Origin: Glycine soja | Lineage: Eukaryota > Streptophyta > Magnoliopsida > Fabales > Fabaceae | NCBI RefSeq assembly: GCF_004193775.1 | Contig: NC_041020.1 | Coordinates: 11,105,198-11,169,197, forward strand | DNA: 64,000 bases | Reading direction: 5' to 3' | Part shown: positions 1-10,824 of the stretch, in pieces | Layout: each line of letters begins with the position of its first letter | Position numbering within the stretch: the stretch's first letter is position 1 | Translations under genes and position numbers: made by a program | Notes under the pieces: generated by a model | Told to the model about the DNA's origin: nothing | Database searches by the model: none | Seen by the model: only the letters and a program-made list of their open reading frames with translations

Positions 1-387
1 TTAAAATCTGATATGCTTCCTAGTGGTCATTGGATAAATTCAAATACCATGATACTATATTCTCTATACACCATGGGAAGAGCAGAGGAAATATGGGGAG
101 AAGATTGCTTGAAGTTTATACCAGAGAGGTGGATTTCTAAGCAAGGAGGGATTATTCACATACCCTCTTACAAGTTCATTGCATTCAACGCAGGACCAAG
201 AAGTTGTTTGGGTAAGGACATAAGCTACACTGAGATGAAGATGGTTGCTGTTTCTATATTATCGAATTATCATGTCCACTTGGTGGAAGGCCAAATAATA
301 TCCCCAAGAGTTTCCATTGTCCTTCATATGAAACATGGCTTGAAGGTTAGAGTAACAAAAAGAAGCTTCTGTGACTTAGGGATCTAA
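1..387 (+). CDS. Cytochrome P450, C-terminal part (CYP96A/CYP86-clan-like)
   Basis: This is the last roughly 128 residues of a plant P450. The reading frame is open from base 1, so the gene starts to the left of the window and the first visible Met is internal. The order of motifs is right: a proline-rich LPSGHW stretch, the FIPERW (PERF-type) motif, then the heme-binding loop FNAGPRSCLG, whose Cys is the axial heme ligand. It ends after a basic LKVRVTKR tail typical of this clan. By family knowledge, CYP86/CYP96 enzymes hydroxylate fatty acids or alkanes at the ER membrane in cutin, suberin and wax formation. The substrate here cannot be told. No intron interrupts the visible part. Whether the full gene is intact is unknown because about three quarters of it lies outside. 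Confidence 0.85.
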   Translation, partial: LKSDMLPSGHWINSNTMILYSLYTMGRAEEIWGEDCLKFIPERWISKQGGIIHIPSYKFIAFNAGPRSCLGKDISYTEMKMVAVSILSNYHVHLVEGQIISPRVSIVLHMKHGLKVRVTKRSFCDLGI

Positions 388-545
388 GTTAACCGATTGT
401 GTTCGCCTTCTACATGTAAGGTTTATTAAAAATGTTGAAGTTTAGCAATTTGGATGTTCGGGTGTCCTGTGTGTTTGTGTTCATTGTTCTTCCTTTTCCA
501 CAATGTTAGTGTATAAATAGATATCAATAATTTATTAGTAGTTTT

Positions 546-880
546 ATGTTTGTGTTGAAGATGGTTGCTGTTTCTATATTATCGAATTATCATGTCCACT
601 TGGTGGAAGGCCACACAATATCCCCCGGAGTTTCCATTGTCCTTCATATGAAACATGGCTTGAAGGTTAGAGTAACAAAAAGAAGCTTCTGTGGTCAAGA
701 GATCTATGTTATAGTAACTGATTGTGTTCGGCTTCTACATGTAACGTTTATTAGAAATGTTGAAGTTTAGCAATTTGGATGTTCAGGTCTACTGTGTGTT
801 CATGCTCATTTGTTGTTCCTTTTCCACAATGTTAGTGTATAAATAAATATCAATAATTTATAAGTAGTTTTATGTTCGTG
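546..880 (+). pseudogene. Tandem duplicate of the P450 3' end
   Basis: Bases 557-880 repeat 237-556 with a period of 320 bp, covering the last coding stretch plus the 3' flank. The copy begins at the same KMVAVSILSNYH residues and diverges after TKRSFC, where it reads into the former UTR before a stop at 770. It lacks the heme loop and PERF motif, so it cannot encode an enzyme. It could still supply a second 3' UTR or polyadenylation region to the upstream gene. The few mismatches between copies suggest a fairly recent duplication. Confidence 0.85.
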
Positions 881-958
881 ATCTTAACAATTTAGATTCA
901 TGCATGCTAAGTGGTTAGTATTTGCTTGAATTTACGGTTCAACTAGCACAGCACAGTA

Positions 959-1000
959 GGGTGGATCACTTGAGTGAGTAGGGTGGATCACTTGAGTGAT
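959..1000. repeat. Short direct duplication
   Basis: The phrase gggtggatcacttgagtga occurs twice back to back, a local slippage-type duplication. Apart from this and the (AT)n tract, 881-1530 shows only AT-rich intergenic sequence. Confidence 0.8.
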
Positions 1001-1113
1001 GCGCGGTTAAGAATTATTTTTATCAATGAATGAACTCGAGTAAAATACGAATGATTTAACTTTAACTTCAACACATTAACTATTTATGCCCAATCATTTG
1101 GTTGATTATAGTG

Positions 1114-1220
<107 letters not shown>

Positions 1221-1529
1221 ACAATGACTATAAAATATTGTAAGAATTTACCATATATAAAAATTCAAAAAGGATCTAACTGTTGTTAAATTTAATTAAT
1301 TTAGTAATTTTAAAATGTCAAATAATAAACCAATTCAAATATAGTGCCCACTCTTTGTGAATTGCTTCAGTTGTCTCAAATTCGAAAGGCATTCGATCTT
1401 TAAAAATCTGCAACATACAATAATTATAATTAAGTTAATCTCATTAAATAATTACAAGTCTTATGAATAAATTAAATTTGTTCAAGTAAATAAGTTACCT
1501 TGGTCCAGTCATTCTTGATACCCCCTAAG

Positions 1530-2105
1530 ACTATGCTCTTCAGAGTTTTTCAGAACAAAAAAGGTCTTATCCTCTGAAAAGCAAAATTATCTTATCCTCT
1601 TAAAAATTCCTTGACCAATACACCTACAATTCAATAAGGAATTATTTTGAGTGCTCTATTGTTCAATCTATTTGTTTTAAGAGAGATTTCTTCTTCTCTT
1701 CATCTTATTTGTAAAAAGGGATTAAGAGACTGAGGGTCTATTGTTGTAAAGCAATTTGAACACAAAGGAAGGGTTGTCCTTGTGTGGTTTAGAACTTGTA
1801 AAGGGCTTTCGTAAGATAGTGGAACTCTCCAGGGGGTTGCTTGGGGACTGGACGTAGGCACAAAGGTGTGGCCGAACCAGTATAAATTTGAGTTTGCATT
1901 TTCTCTTCCCTTAAACTCCTTTTATTTATTATTGCTTATTGCTTCTATTCAGTAAGTCTAATTTGCATAATTATTTAGGAATTCATTTTGAAAGGAATCT
2001 TGGGTTTTTGGGTTAAAATCAAAATAGAATTTTTAATTAAGAAAAAGTTTGTGATATCTTAATTCAACCCCCCTTCTTAAGATATCTGAGGCCACTTGGT
2101 TAACA
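1530..2105 (+). mobile_element. Truncated Ty1/copia LTR (3' part)
   Basis: The segment matches the 3' half of the solo LTR at 50808-51828: the same order of cttatcctct, gagagatttcttcttct, gggttgtccttgtgtggttt, the gacgtaggc/gccgaa block, TATAAA, and the aattcaaccccccttcttaag...gaggcc end, closing in a CA dinucleotide. The 5' half is missing and I see no target duplication, so this is an old truncated fragment abutting the CACTA remnant. Confidence 0.75.
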
Positions 2106-2129
2106 AACACCAGCTGTTTTCCATGTAGA

Positions 2130-3445
2130 ACCACTAACCATCTTGAGCTAGAGGGATATTAGACATAAAACACATGTTTTTCTTGTTCTTCCTTGATGAA
2201 AGGCTCGTCCTTATAAGCAACGTTATTCAGATCTACCAAAGGAAATCCCATATCATCGATTCACACATCGGTTTTGCCATTAACCCACTTACACATAAAA
2301 AGAGGCACTTTGAATTTAGTATAATCAACTACCCATATTTCTTGTATCACTCCAAAGTAAGGCATGGATGCCTAAAAGGGGTTGTTATATGATTTACTAG
2401 CAACGTGTTCTGATTGAGCGTGTAGACTAACCCCACTAGTTTGCACTATACCCTTGTCATTCTATGACTTTGTATAGAAGGAATAGTTGTTGATATCATA
2501 TCCCTTCGAAGTTTTCACATTTCAGTTTGGCCTATTTGCTAACTTTTTCAACATTTCAGAAGCATTGTCATCACCAATGATTGTATTTGTAAACAAGTTT
2601 ACAAAACTCTTATTATGCTCTTACAACACTTGTTTCTTGGTCATTTTCCAATTGACACGAGATAATTCCAGCCTCATTTTTCAAGTTATCCAACTTTGTG
2701 GGGTCAATGACTTTGATACATATAGCATTAAAAAAAGCACAAGCGAGTTATGGCAACCCTGACTTTGTTAGGCATGATGCCTCATATCGCCACAACGAGG
2801 AGGTCTTGCATAAAGATGTAGCAATCATGAGACTTTAAGCCAACTAATTTGAGATCTTTCATCAATAAAAGGCTCCTAACGTTTGAAGAATGTCCCTGGG
2901 GAACTTTCACACCTCGCAACCACTAACATTTTTTTGTTTTCTTGACAATGTATGACATGCCAGGGGCAAATATGTTACCTTACTATTTGACCTTGGATGC
3001 AACTACTCATGTATACCCATCTTAACCAGATCTTGATGAGGATTTAAACCATCCTTTGTCTTGCCTTTAATGTTAAGAAGTATCCCGAGTAAGCTATCAC
3101 ACACATTTTTCTCCACATGCTTTACGTCTATGTCTTTCCTTTAATGTTAAGAAGTGTCTTGAGTAAACCTATCACACATATTTTTCTCTACATGTATTAC
3201 GTCTATACAATGTTTAACATCAAGATCACACTAGTAAGGAAGATAAAAGAATATTGACCTCTTTTTCCATATGCTTTTCTCACTTACATCCTTCTTTCGG
3301 ATCTTCTCGAAAATAGTATCAATGTCTTCTACTCGCTCATAAACTTGTTTTCTAGTTAAGGGAATTGGCGTAGTTAGTTTCTCTTGTCTACCATCAAAAG
3401 CTTTTTTCAATTGCTGATATTGGTGATAAGTGAAAAAAGATGATG
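2130..3445 (-). pseudogene. CACTA (En/Spm) transposase remnant, C-terminal half
   Basis: Read on the minus strand this is the second half of a tnp2-type CACTA transposase. From high to low coordinates there is a block with KKAFDGRQE, PLTRKQVYERV and KKRSIFFYLPY, followed by a stop and a region resembling the DVxHCIDVxHVEKN core. Next come KDLKLVGLKSHDC and VIDPTKLDNLKNEAG (DUF4218-like), and finally PYFGVIQEIW plus FKVPLFMCKWVNGK near 2200-2370 (DUF4216-like). Several stops and frame changes break it, so it is dead. By family knowledge, tnp2 binds subterminal repeats and excises CACTA elements. Its N-terminal half lies at 4868-5950 beyond an LTR-like insertion. Confidence 0.75.
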
Positions 3446-3454
3446 GAACTCGAT

Positions 3455-4865
3455 AAACCAAGAGGGGGGGGATAGGTGAATTGATTTTCAAAACAAAACG
3501 TACTTTTAAAACCAGAGTTACAAAAAAACTTCTTTTGTATGGATTGTATCACAAAACTTTATGAACCGAACTTAATCAATACTTAATCAATCCACCCTTA
3601 TACAAGATCCTTCATTAACAACCTTTGTTTCACAAAGATAAAACTTGAACCCTTTTCTTATGAAAAACTAATTAATACTTGAATGAGAGAAAAACATCAG
3701 ATTTAGAGAAGAAATACACAATCTTTTTATATTGTTTCACTCTCTATTACTAGAGAAGCTAATCCAGTTATCTAATCCAAAACCAGAATTAGATTTCCAC
3801 TATGCATCAAGAATCCTTACAAGCAATCATAACCAATCTACAATTCCCACCCCTGAAAAAGAGACTTGGGCACCCAACACTAGAGTCCTTTGTGAATAAG
3901 AGCCTAAGAGAACCCTATTCTTAGCCCAAACTAGAAACACCTATTCTAGCATGCTTTAAGCGATTCATGCACAAAAAAAGATACGTAAAACCATACACGA
4001 AAACCAAGAGTAAAGATAGATACAACCTGATCAACCTTTTCCGCAAAACCTTGCTTGACTGAGGAGGTGTTCTTCCTGAACTCAAGAAAGTGACACAACT
4101 CACTTTTAAGAAAAAGTCTTCACAATCAAAGGATTTTGAAGTTGTGAGTTAATATTCAAAGCTATTTTCTTCTCTTCTTTTTTTACTAATAACAGCTCAA
4201 GATCTTTAGCTCATTTACAGGCTTGTTTGTTATTTTCGAGATATTGAGTATTCTCTTGATTTTTTTTTAAGGGAACACAAGCTTGTTATTTATATTGAAA
4301 ACAGTTATAACCACTTGTAATCGATTAAATCTCCAAATAATTGATTAATTCATTGAAGTAATTGATTAAATTATCTCTCTAATCGATTAAAGTGTTCTTC
4401 CCAACATCTGGAAATAACTCAAGAACAATGTAATCGATTAGGTACTCAAACTAATTGATTAAAGTGTTCTTGTTCACTTCTAAACTACTAAACAAAAGAG
4501 AAGTGATCGATTAAATCACTTGGTAATCGATTAAAATAGAGACTCCTGAATAGATCATTTGTTGTCTCAGACAACGAGCTAATCGATTATGAGACTACTG
4601 TAATCGATTAAACTCAACTCTCCAAGCTTATAACAACATGTTGTAATCAATTACGACAACCCTGTAATCAATTAAAATAGAGAGTTTTGCCTCTTGAAGA
4701 AACCTTTCTAACTTAGAAACTTTTCTTCACACTTACTATGATGTTGAAGGATCCATAAGATATAATTTGTACTAAGATGCAACACACAAGATAACAACCA
4801 ATACAAATTCCACTCAAGGGAGTTAGGCATGTAAAAGAAAAAACATCTTCAAGCTTCTCCCCATG
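3455..4865 (-). mobile_element. LTR-like insertion splitting the CACTA transposase
   Basis: The transposase frame is broken between KHGKRQ (near 4970) and QYQQLKKAFDG (near 3420) by about 1.4 kb of unrelated sequence. The insert starts with an aagagggggg...gtgaattgatttt block like the left ends of the copia LTRs at 26288 and 60104. It carries a cluster of TAATCGATTA words at 4315-4680, as those LTRs do. I could not find matching 5-bp target duplications, so exact borders and completeness are uncertain. Polarity is inferred from the G-run block. Confidence 0.55.
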
Positions 4866-4867
4866 CT

Positions 4868-5950
4868 TCAAGCTTTATTCTTCTTTTTATTTATGTTGCT
4901 TCCCCTATTTCTAACAATAAGGTTTGAGAAATCTTTGATGTCTAGTGGAGACTGTCTTTTTCCATGCTTCATTTGCATGTAGCTTGTTTTAAATTCACAA
5001 ATAGGACATGTGTGGTGGCCCTTAACACTATATCCACTCAAATTTTCATATGTTGGAAAGTCATTAATGGTATAGAATACCATTGGACGCAACTTGAAGG
5101 TAATATTGTGATTACCATCACACATGAACCCTTTCCTCCCACAAATTTTTCAAGTGCTCAATCAAGGGACTTAGATAAGCACCGATGTCATTTTCTGGTT
5201 GTCTTGGACCCAAAATCATCATAAATAACATAATGTAGTTTTGCTTCATGTACAACCAAGGAGGGCATGAATTATGATTTGTGCTTAATTTACCAAAAGG
5301 GTTCATTCCATCAGTAGCAAGTCCAAGCCTAAGGTTTCTTGCAATCCCCCCAAAATCTGGAAACAATTGATTAGTTTTGTTCCATTGGGAGAATCAGCCG
5401 GATGATAGAGCAATCCATCATTCCTTCTCCTATCTGCATGCCATGTAGGGTTTTTTGTGTCATATGCATTAGCAAATAATCGCTTAAACCTTGAAATTAT
5501 TGGAAGATACTAACACACCTTTGTTGTGGATTGTTTGCTTGTACTTTCATCGTTACTACAGTCGTAATCCTTCACTTTGTACCATGGTACCACACACTTA
5601 GGGCATTTATGCATTTCTTCAAACTCATTTTTGTACACTATGCAATCATTAGGGCATGCATGTATTTCTGGTACTCCATACCCATAGGACAAAGTATCTT
5701 CTTTGCCTCATAGTTATTTTTCAACAACGTGTTTTCCTTTGGAAGCATCTTTCTAAGCACCTTAAGCAAATCAGTGAAGCTTTTATCGCTCCACCTATAT
5801 CTTGCCTTCAAATGATCAAACTTAACACTGCTAACAATCGTGTGTACTTTTTGCAACATGGATATAAAGGCTTCTTGAGACACCACTTGTAATTTACTAA
5901 ACACTATGGCTAAGAGAAGCGTCAAATCATGTCATATCATCAACATAGTA
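4868..5950 (-). pseudogene. CACTA (En/Spm) transposase remnant, N-terminal half
   Basis: On the minus strand four overlapping frames give the N-terminal half of a tnp2-type transposase (PF02992-like). In order, SFTDLLKVLRKMLPKEN and LCPMGMEYQKYMHA lie near 5640-5925 and CPNDCIVYKNEFEEMHKCPKC near 5560-5690. RNLRLGLATDGMNPFG, PPWLYMKQNYIM and MILGPRQPENDIGAYL follow at 5118-5366, then the YSVKGHHTCPICE zinc-like motif at 4990-5060. The order is canonical but frameshifts separate the blocks, so there is no functional protein. No CACTA terminal repeats were found in the window. Confidence 0.8.
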
Positions 5951-6020
5951 AAGTGGTACAATGAATAGGAATGTATGTAATGTGTCAATGCTGTAATTTC
6001 CCCCTTTTTGGCATAATAAG

Positions 6021-6161
6021 GCAAAATTTCATTTTTGGTCCCCCTAGTTGTCTTTAATTTCCGATTTTGGTCCCCCTTTAAAATTATTCACACATTTTGT
6101 CCTCCTTTTTTATCCAATCACGTAATCTTGGTCCCCAAGTCTAGATTTAGACGTTGACTGT
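6021..6161. mobile_element. Foldback DNA element (MITE/MULE-like), left arm
   Basis: This 141-bp arm (ggcaaaatttcatttttggtccccctag...gacgttgactgt) is the reverse complement, with mismatches, of 16800-16938. The two arms are separated by the gypsy element 6162-16602, which inserted with a 5-bp duplication of actgt. Without it the unit is a roughly 470-bp near-perfect inverted repeat. The ggcaaaat...tggtccc terminus resembles legume Mutator-type TIRs, but I see no clear 9-bp target duplication. Confidence 0.75.
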
Positions 6162-8597
6162 TGCTGGATTTCCCCTACGGTTGCTTTTTGTTCCACTTTT
6201 TCTTTGTTCAAATATATTCAAGGGAAATCCGGTTTGCTGGAAAGCGCACCGGATCGTCAAGTATTTAAAAATTAAAATGGATGAATCCGAGTATCGAACA
6301 CAGGGAACTAATGTTAGCCTAAATTAAGTTCAGAAATGAAGCATTGTTGAGAGAACATGTATGATTGATAATTTCAAACAGAATTTAAACTAACTTCTAT
6401 GCTAAAACTGTAAAATGCAAAGTAAGTAAAAGTGACAACAATAGGTAGAAATGTTGGGTCTTTCTAACAAATGAGCCGATGCATATAAATATATTTCTCT
6501 AATCAATCATGCTCTTGTGTTCTATGTTGTAGCCTAAATTACTAAACCTTGATCCATCATCAGATCGAATCAATCCAAGCTTCATCCTCGGATCCCTCTT
6601 ATTGGACTAGGCCCAATCGAGACAACCCTCTTAGGTTTAGACTAACTTAAACTGAGTTTCGTCCGCAGATCCCTCTTGTAAGACTAGACTCAGCTCAAGA
6701 AGCTTACGAAAGTTTAGCCTAATTTAGCCTAAACATCGTCTGTAGATCCCTCTTGTAAGACTAGGCCTAGACTAAATAGCATTATTGTTACATCATATTT
6801 AAAACCAAAACTTAATCCGCATATCCCTCTTGTAAGACTAAGTTTTGATTATGCTTCAATCAAGCTCTAAGGTAACAGTACATTTCCCAATGCTAAAGTC
6901 AGCTAACTATGCACACAAATGGATGATCAGACCAAAAGCATACGAACATTAAGCATTGAAGGAAGAATTGAACACAGAAAACATAATCAATTAGATATTA
7001 GGTATTTACATCAGTTGTTCATTAGAAATCACCAACTAGGGAGTTTAGCCAGCCATTACAAAAGAAACCCTAACAATAATAAGCTTACAAAACATAGGCA
7101 TCTCTGCAAAAGCTGCTCCTCTTGCTGCTTCTAGAGCTCTTTTCCCGAAGTAGGTGATGGAAGCTTGCTTGTGGGGCTTCTATGGAGGCTGGATCTTTGA
7201 GCTTTAATGAGGTCCTTTAATGGTGATTTTCCACCATGGAGATGCAGCGGAAGACAAAGGAGAAGAGGTGAGAGGAGGCGCCATCCACTAGGGAATAAGC
7301 CATGGAAGAAGGAGCTTCACCACCAAGATGAGCCTTGGATAAGAAGCTTGGAGAGGATGCTTCAATGGAGGAAAAGAAAGAGGGAGAGAAAGAGAGAGGG
7401 GGGAGCACGAAATTGAAGGAAGAAAAAGAGAGAGAAGTTGAACTTTGAGTTGTGTCTCACAAGACTCTCATTCATCAAAGTTACAACAAGTGTTACACAT
7501 GCTTCTATTTATAGACTAGGTAGCTTCCTTGAAAAGATTTCTTGAGAAAACTTCCTTGAGAAGCTTCTTTGAGAAAACTTCCTTGAGAAGCTTCTTTAAG
7601 AAAACTTCCTTGAGAAGCTAGAGCTTAGCTTCACACACCCCTCTCATAACTAAGCTCACTTCCTAAAGAAGCTAGAGCTTAGCTACACATACCTCTCTAA
7701 TAGCTAAGCTCACCTCCTTGAGATGAGAAGCTAGAGCTTAGCTACACACCCCCTATAATAGCTAAGCTCACCCCCATGAAAAAATACATGAAAATACAAA
7801 AAAGAACCCTACTACAAAGACTACTCAAAATGCCTCGAAATACAAGGCTAAAACCCTATACTACTAGAATGGCCAAAATACAAGGCCCAAACGAAGGAAA
7901 AACCTATTCTAATATTTACAAAGATAAGCGGGCTCATACTTAGCCCATGGGCTCGAAATCTACCCTAAGGCTCATGAGAACCCTAGGGCCTTCCCTTGGA
8001 TCTCTGGCACAATCTACCTGGAGTCTTCTATCCAATGCCCTTGCGGGGTAGGATTACATCAGTAGGCACTGTGGTGTCTGTGGAATTTTGTGCCCTGGGC
8101 CTTATCTTCCCTAATTTTGCACAAAACAGGCTTAAAATAGGCTCTAAATTCGCGATGTTGCCCTTAGCGCCACCCTTGCGCTTAGTGCGGGTAACTGGGT
8201 TCGGGCTTAGCGCCAGTCGTGCACTGAGCTTGGCTGAAGACACCTGCTATGCTTAACGCAATGATCTCGTGCTTAGCGTGCGACCTTGATGCTGATGCCC
8301 TACCAGATTCTCCTTCGTGTAAGCACGCTGATGCTGCGCTTAGTGGTGGATGCACGCTTAGCCCATCTGCTGAGCTAAGCTCAACTGTCACTTTTGGGAC
8401 TTCATGACTTAGCCTTTTTTTCACCTGGAATTGCACATATTTCATTATTAAATCCAATGGACATATTCTAGAGACAGCTTTATCCATAAAACAAAATTTA
8501 TTTACAAAAATCACCAAAAATAACCATAAATTGGGGAATTATACAAGTTTTGGAAAATGATTTCTATACAAAAGTTAGTCATATAAGGCGACTAACA
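6162..8597 (-). repeat. 3' LTR of the gypsy element, interrupted
   Basis: It matches 15272-16602 end to end (TGCTGGATTTCCCC... to ...GGCGACTAACA on the plus strand) apart from the 907-bp solo LTR at 7155-8061 and about 120 bp near 6455-6570 that the other LTR lacks. The outer end carries the palindrome TTAGTCGCCTTATACGACTAA, here slightly degraded (cat for cgt). A cluster of CTTAGCGC words lies at 8160-8370. Confidence 0.9.
7155..8061 (-). mobile_element. Nested solo LTR, TGATG...CATCA family, copy 1
   Basis: A 907-bp insertion begins TGATG and ends CATCA and is flanked by the 5-bp duplication gtagg (7150-7154 and 8062-8066). Sense is minus, judged by a TATAAATAG box at 7505-7513 and by copy 2 at 30418-31235. 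No internal domain is present, so it is a solo LTR. It contains local repeats of gagaagcttc and aaaacttcctt at 7540-7620. The family is not one I can name. Confidence 0.85.
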
Positions 8598-8610
8598 AAC
8601 TCCCCCAAAT
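8598..8610 (-). promoter_or_regulatory. Polypurine tract of the gypsy element
   Basis: On the minus strand ATTTGGGGGAGTT directly precedes the TG of the 3' LTR, the expected site for plus-strand priming. From 8611 to about 9630 I see no coding sequence, only AT-rich element 3' region. Confidence 0.75.
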
Positions 8611-9630
8611 TTACAGTTTTGCTTGTCCTCGAGTAAAGAATGAACAACTCACTTGTCTTCAAGTGACAAAGATAGTGGTCAATCAAAAGAAAATGGTGTC
8701 TGATTCATAAAGGAATTCAACCACATGAACTGAATATCATGGAATGCTTAAATCAATCACTTCTCGCAAGCATGCAGCTTTTCAAAGATAGGAGCATACG
8801 GATTAGAGTCACAACTGAATTAAGCTAGTAAGCATGACAGAGATCAAGGAAGGATCATCAACCAAAACCTCACAGTCATTGTACTTACAGTCTTTTTTTA
8901 ACACAAAAAACAATATATACATAAACAGTGTGTGTATACTATTTTCCTTTGACCATTTCAATCCTTACCCAGTGCCTCCCCCAAATTTGGAACAAATTTG
9001 CTTTGAACCCAGCTTCTGTGGATGATGCTCTCCTACAACCTAAGATAAGGTAGTAGAAGATACAACTGAATAGGCTCCAGGTTCAATCAATCAATAAATT
9101 CATTCAGCTCAAACTGGGTGCAAGGGATAATTCATTCAAACATATGGTCAGCTTTTTGGCTAAGTGGCTATTCATAATCAAACATGGCCTTCATCATCCT
9201 CAAATTCATGCATCCAGTCCATACTTCAGAGATTCACGCAAAAATTAGTACTAAATGATAGTTGTTTCTCTCAAACTTTAAGGATCACACTCTCACCGGG
9301 ATATGGTTAATGCATTCCTTAACAATCAATCTGACAACCAACTAACATTTTCATACATACTTCCAATCACATGCTCATTCTCTTCTAATGACTACAAACT
9401 TGATCAAAACAATCATCTAATCATCCCAATCCATTCAATTCATACATTTGCTCAATCAAATCATTTTCAAACACTCATTTCATACCAAACAAGCCACTGC
9501 ATACTAAGTTCAACCAATTCACCGTTCCATCAAGCTTTTTATACAAGCAAACAAACAACTACACTATTGAAATTTAAATGCTGAAATTTAAAGAACTGAA
9601 ACATAAAAGCTGAAATTTAAATGACATAAA

Positions 9631-10747
9631 TCATAAAATAACTAAAAATAAACTAAAGTGTTCAGAATGCAAAAATTTAAACGTCCTGCTCCTCCTATGG
9701 TGGTCTTCATTATGATCCAGTGCTGATGGCTGAGTCTCCTTAGGAGTAGATGCAGAGGATGGAGATGGCTGAGGAGTGTGATCTGGAGTGGTCTCCTCCT
9801 CTGCTGGTGCTGGTGGCTCCTCAGTCACAGGCTCCTGGGCTACAGAGGCTCCACTCCCTCCAGAAGAAGAGGGCTGGTCTCTTGGACAGGCCATCTGAGT
9901 ATCAAACTCCTCCATGCTCATAATAGAGGGCAAGCCCAAGCCCTGAAGGCTCTGCATGATGATGGACTACCCCCTGTGGATGCTCTGGAGCATGGAGTGA
10001 AGCATCTACGGTGTAAAAATAAAATCTGATAGTCCTGTAGAGAGAGGAGCTGGAAGTGGTATCTGTGGAGGTGCTTGAGGAATAACTAGAATCTGAGTGG
10101 ATGAAGAGGGAGGTACTGTAGAAGAAGAAGGTGTTGGTGCATCTGATGGTGCTAAAGTGGAAGGGGCCTTAGATCTCTTACCTCTAGTCTTCCTATGTCC
10201 TCTAAAAGTTACTGTTGGATCATCAAGATTCCAACAATTCTTCTTAATATAAGCCAAATTAATGGCAGGACTCAGACTCTCTAGGGACCTTGAATATGAC
10301 TAAACTCCCCTAGCCTTACATAAAGCTATGATGAAGGCAGGGAATCCTAGTCTGGATGTGCCATGTTGTGCTGTGAGGGAGATTTGGTGGGAAATGAGGT
10401 ACCCCACATTCATATCCATCTTCATGATGATGCCATAAATGAGTTTGGCCCTGCTTAGGAGATTTGTCCTCGGGGTCATAGAGGTTTGCATAGAATTCTT
10501 TTACAATGGCAACACCAATATTGCCGTCCACAAAATCATTCAACTCCTCATCCCAATGACGTCTCTCAAGTTCCTCCTTGAACTCATCAAACTCAGTATA
10601 GTAAACTACCACATTCCTCTCTGGTAAAAGCTTACGAGGCACCACAATGTCAGTGTATCTCTCCCAAGCCTGTTGAGAAATGAATCTAGATCTATCAAAT
10701 CTGGCTTGGATAGGTGTAGAAGGTGCCTTTCTTTTCCTAGAAGCCAT
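9631..10747 (-). pseudogene. Env-like ORF of gypsy element (putative plant transposon protein domain, PF20167-like)
   Basis: The Met at 10747 opens a basic start (MASRKRKAPSTP) followed by ARFDRSRFISQQAWERY, VVPRKLLPERNV and IVKEFYANLYDPE. This pattern matches the domain found downstream of pol in Athila-type and related plant elements. The frame changes near 10440 and again near 10290. It then runs through a Pro/Ser-rich segment (10006-10257) and an acidic, Pro/Glu-rich tail to 9631. By family knowledge this position is where env-like genes lie, but the protein's role is unknown and I see no membrane segment or signal peptide here. At least two frameshifts and a stop break it. Confidence 0.7.
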
Positions 10748-10824
10748 CTATAAAATATAAGACAAAACACAAGAGATTAGTACAGGTTTATTCTCAAGAA
10801 AACAGAAAAATAAAACTGAAATCA

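Noticed and set aside
3921..4103. Small ORF with a hydrophobic stretch
   Set aside because: It lies in the LTR-like insertion with no homology I recognise and no start context; likely accidental.
7207..7416. 69-codon Arg-rich ORF and its antisense
   Set aside because: Both lie inside the TGATG-family solo LTR; its second copy near 30850-31060 does not conserve the frame.
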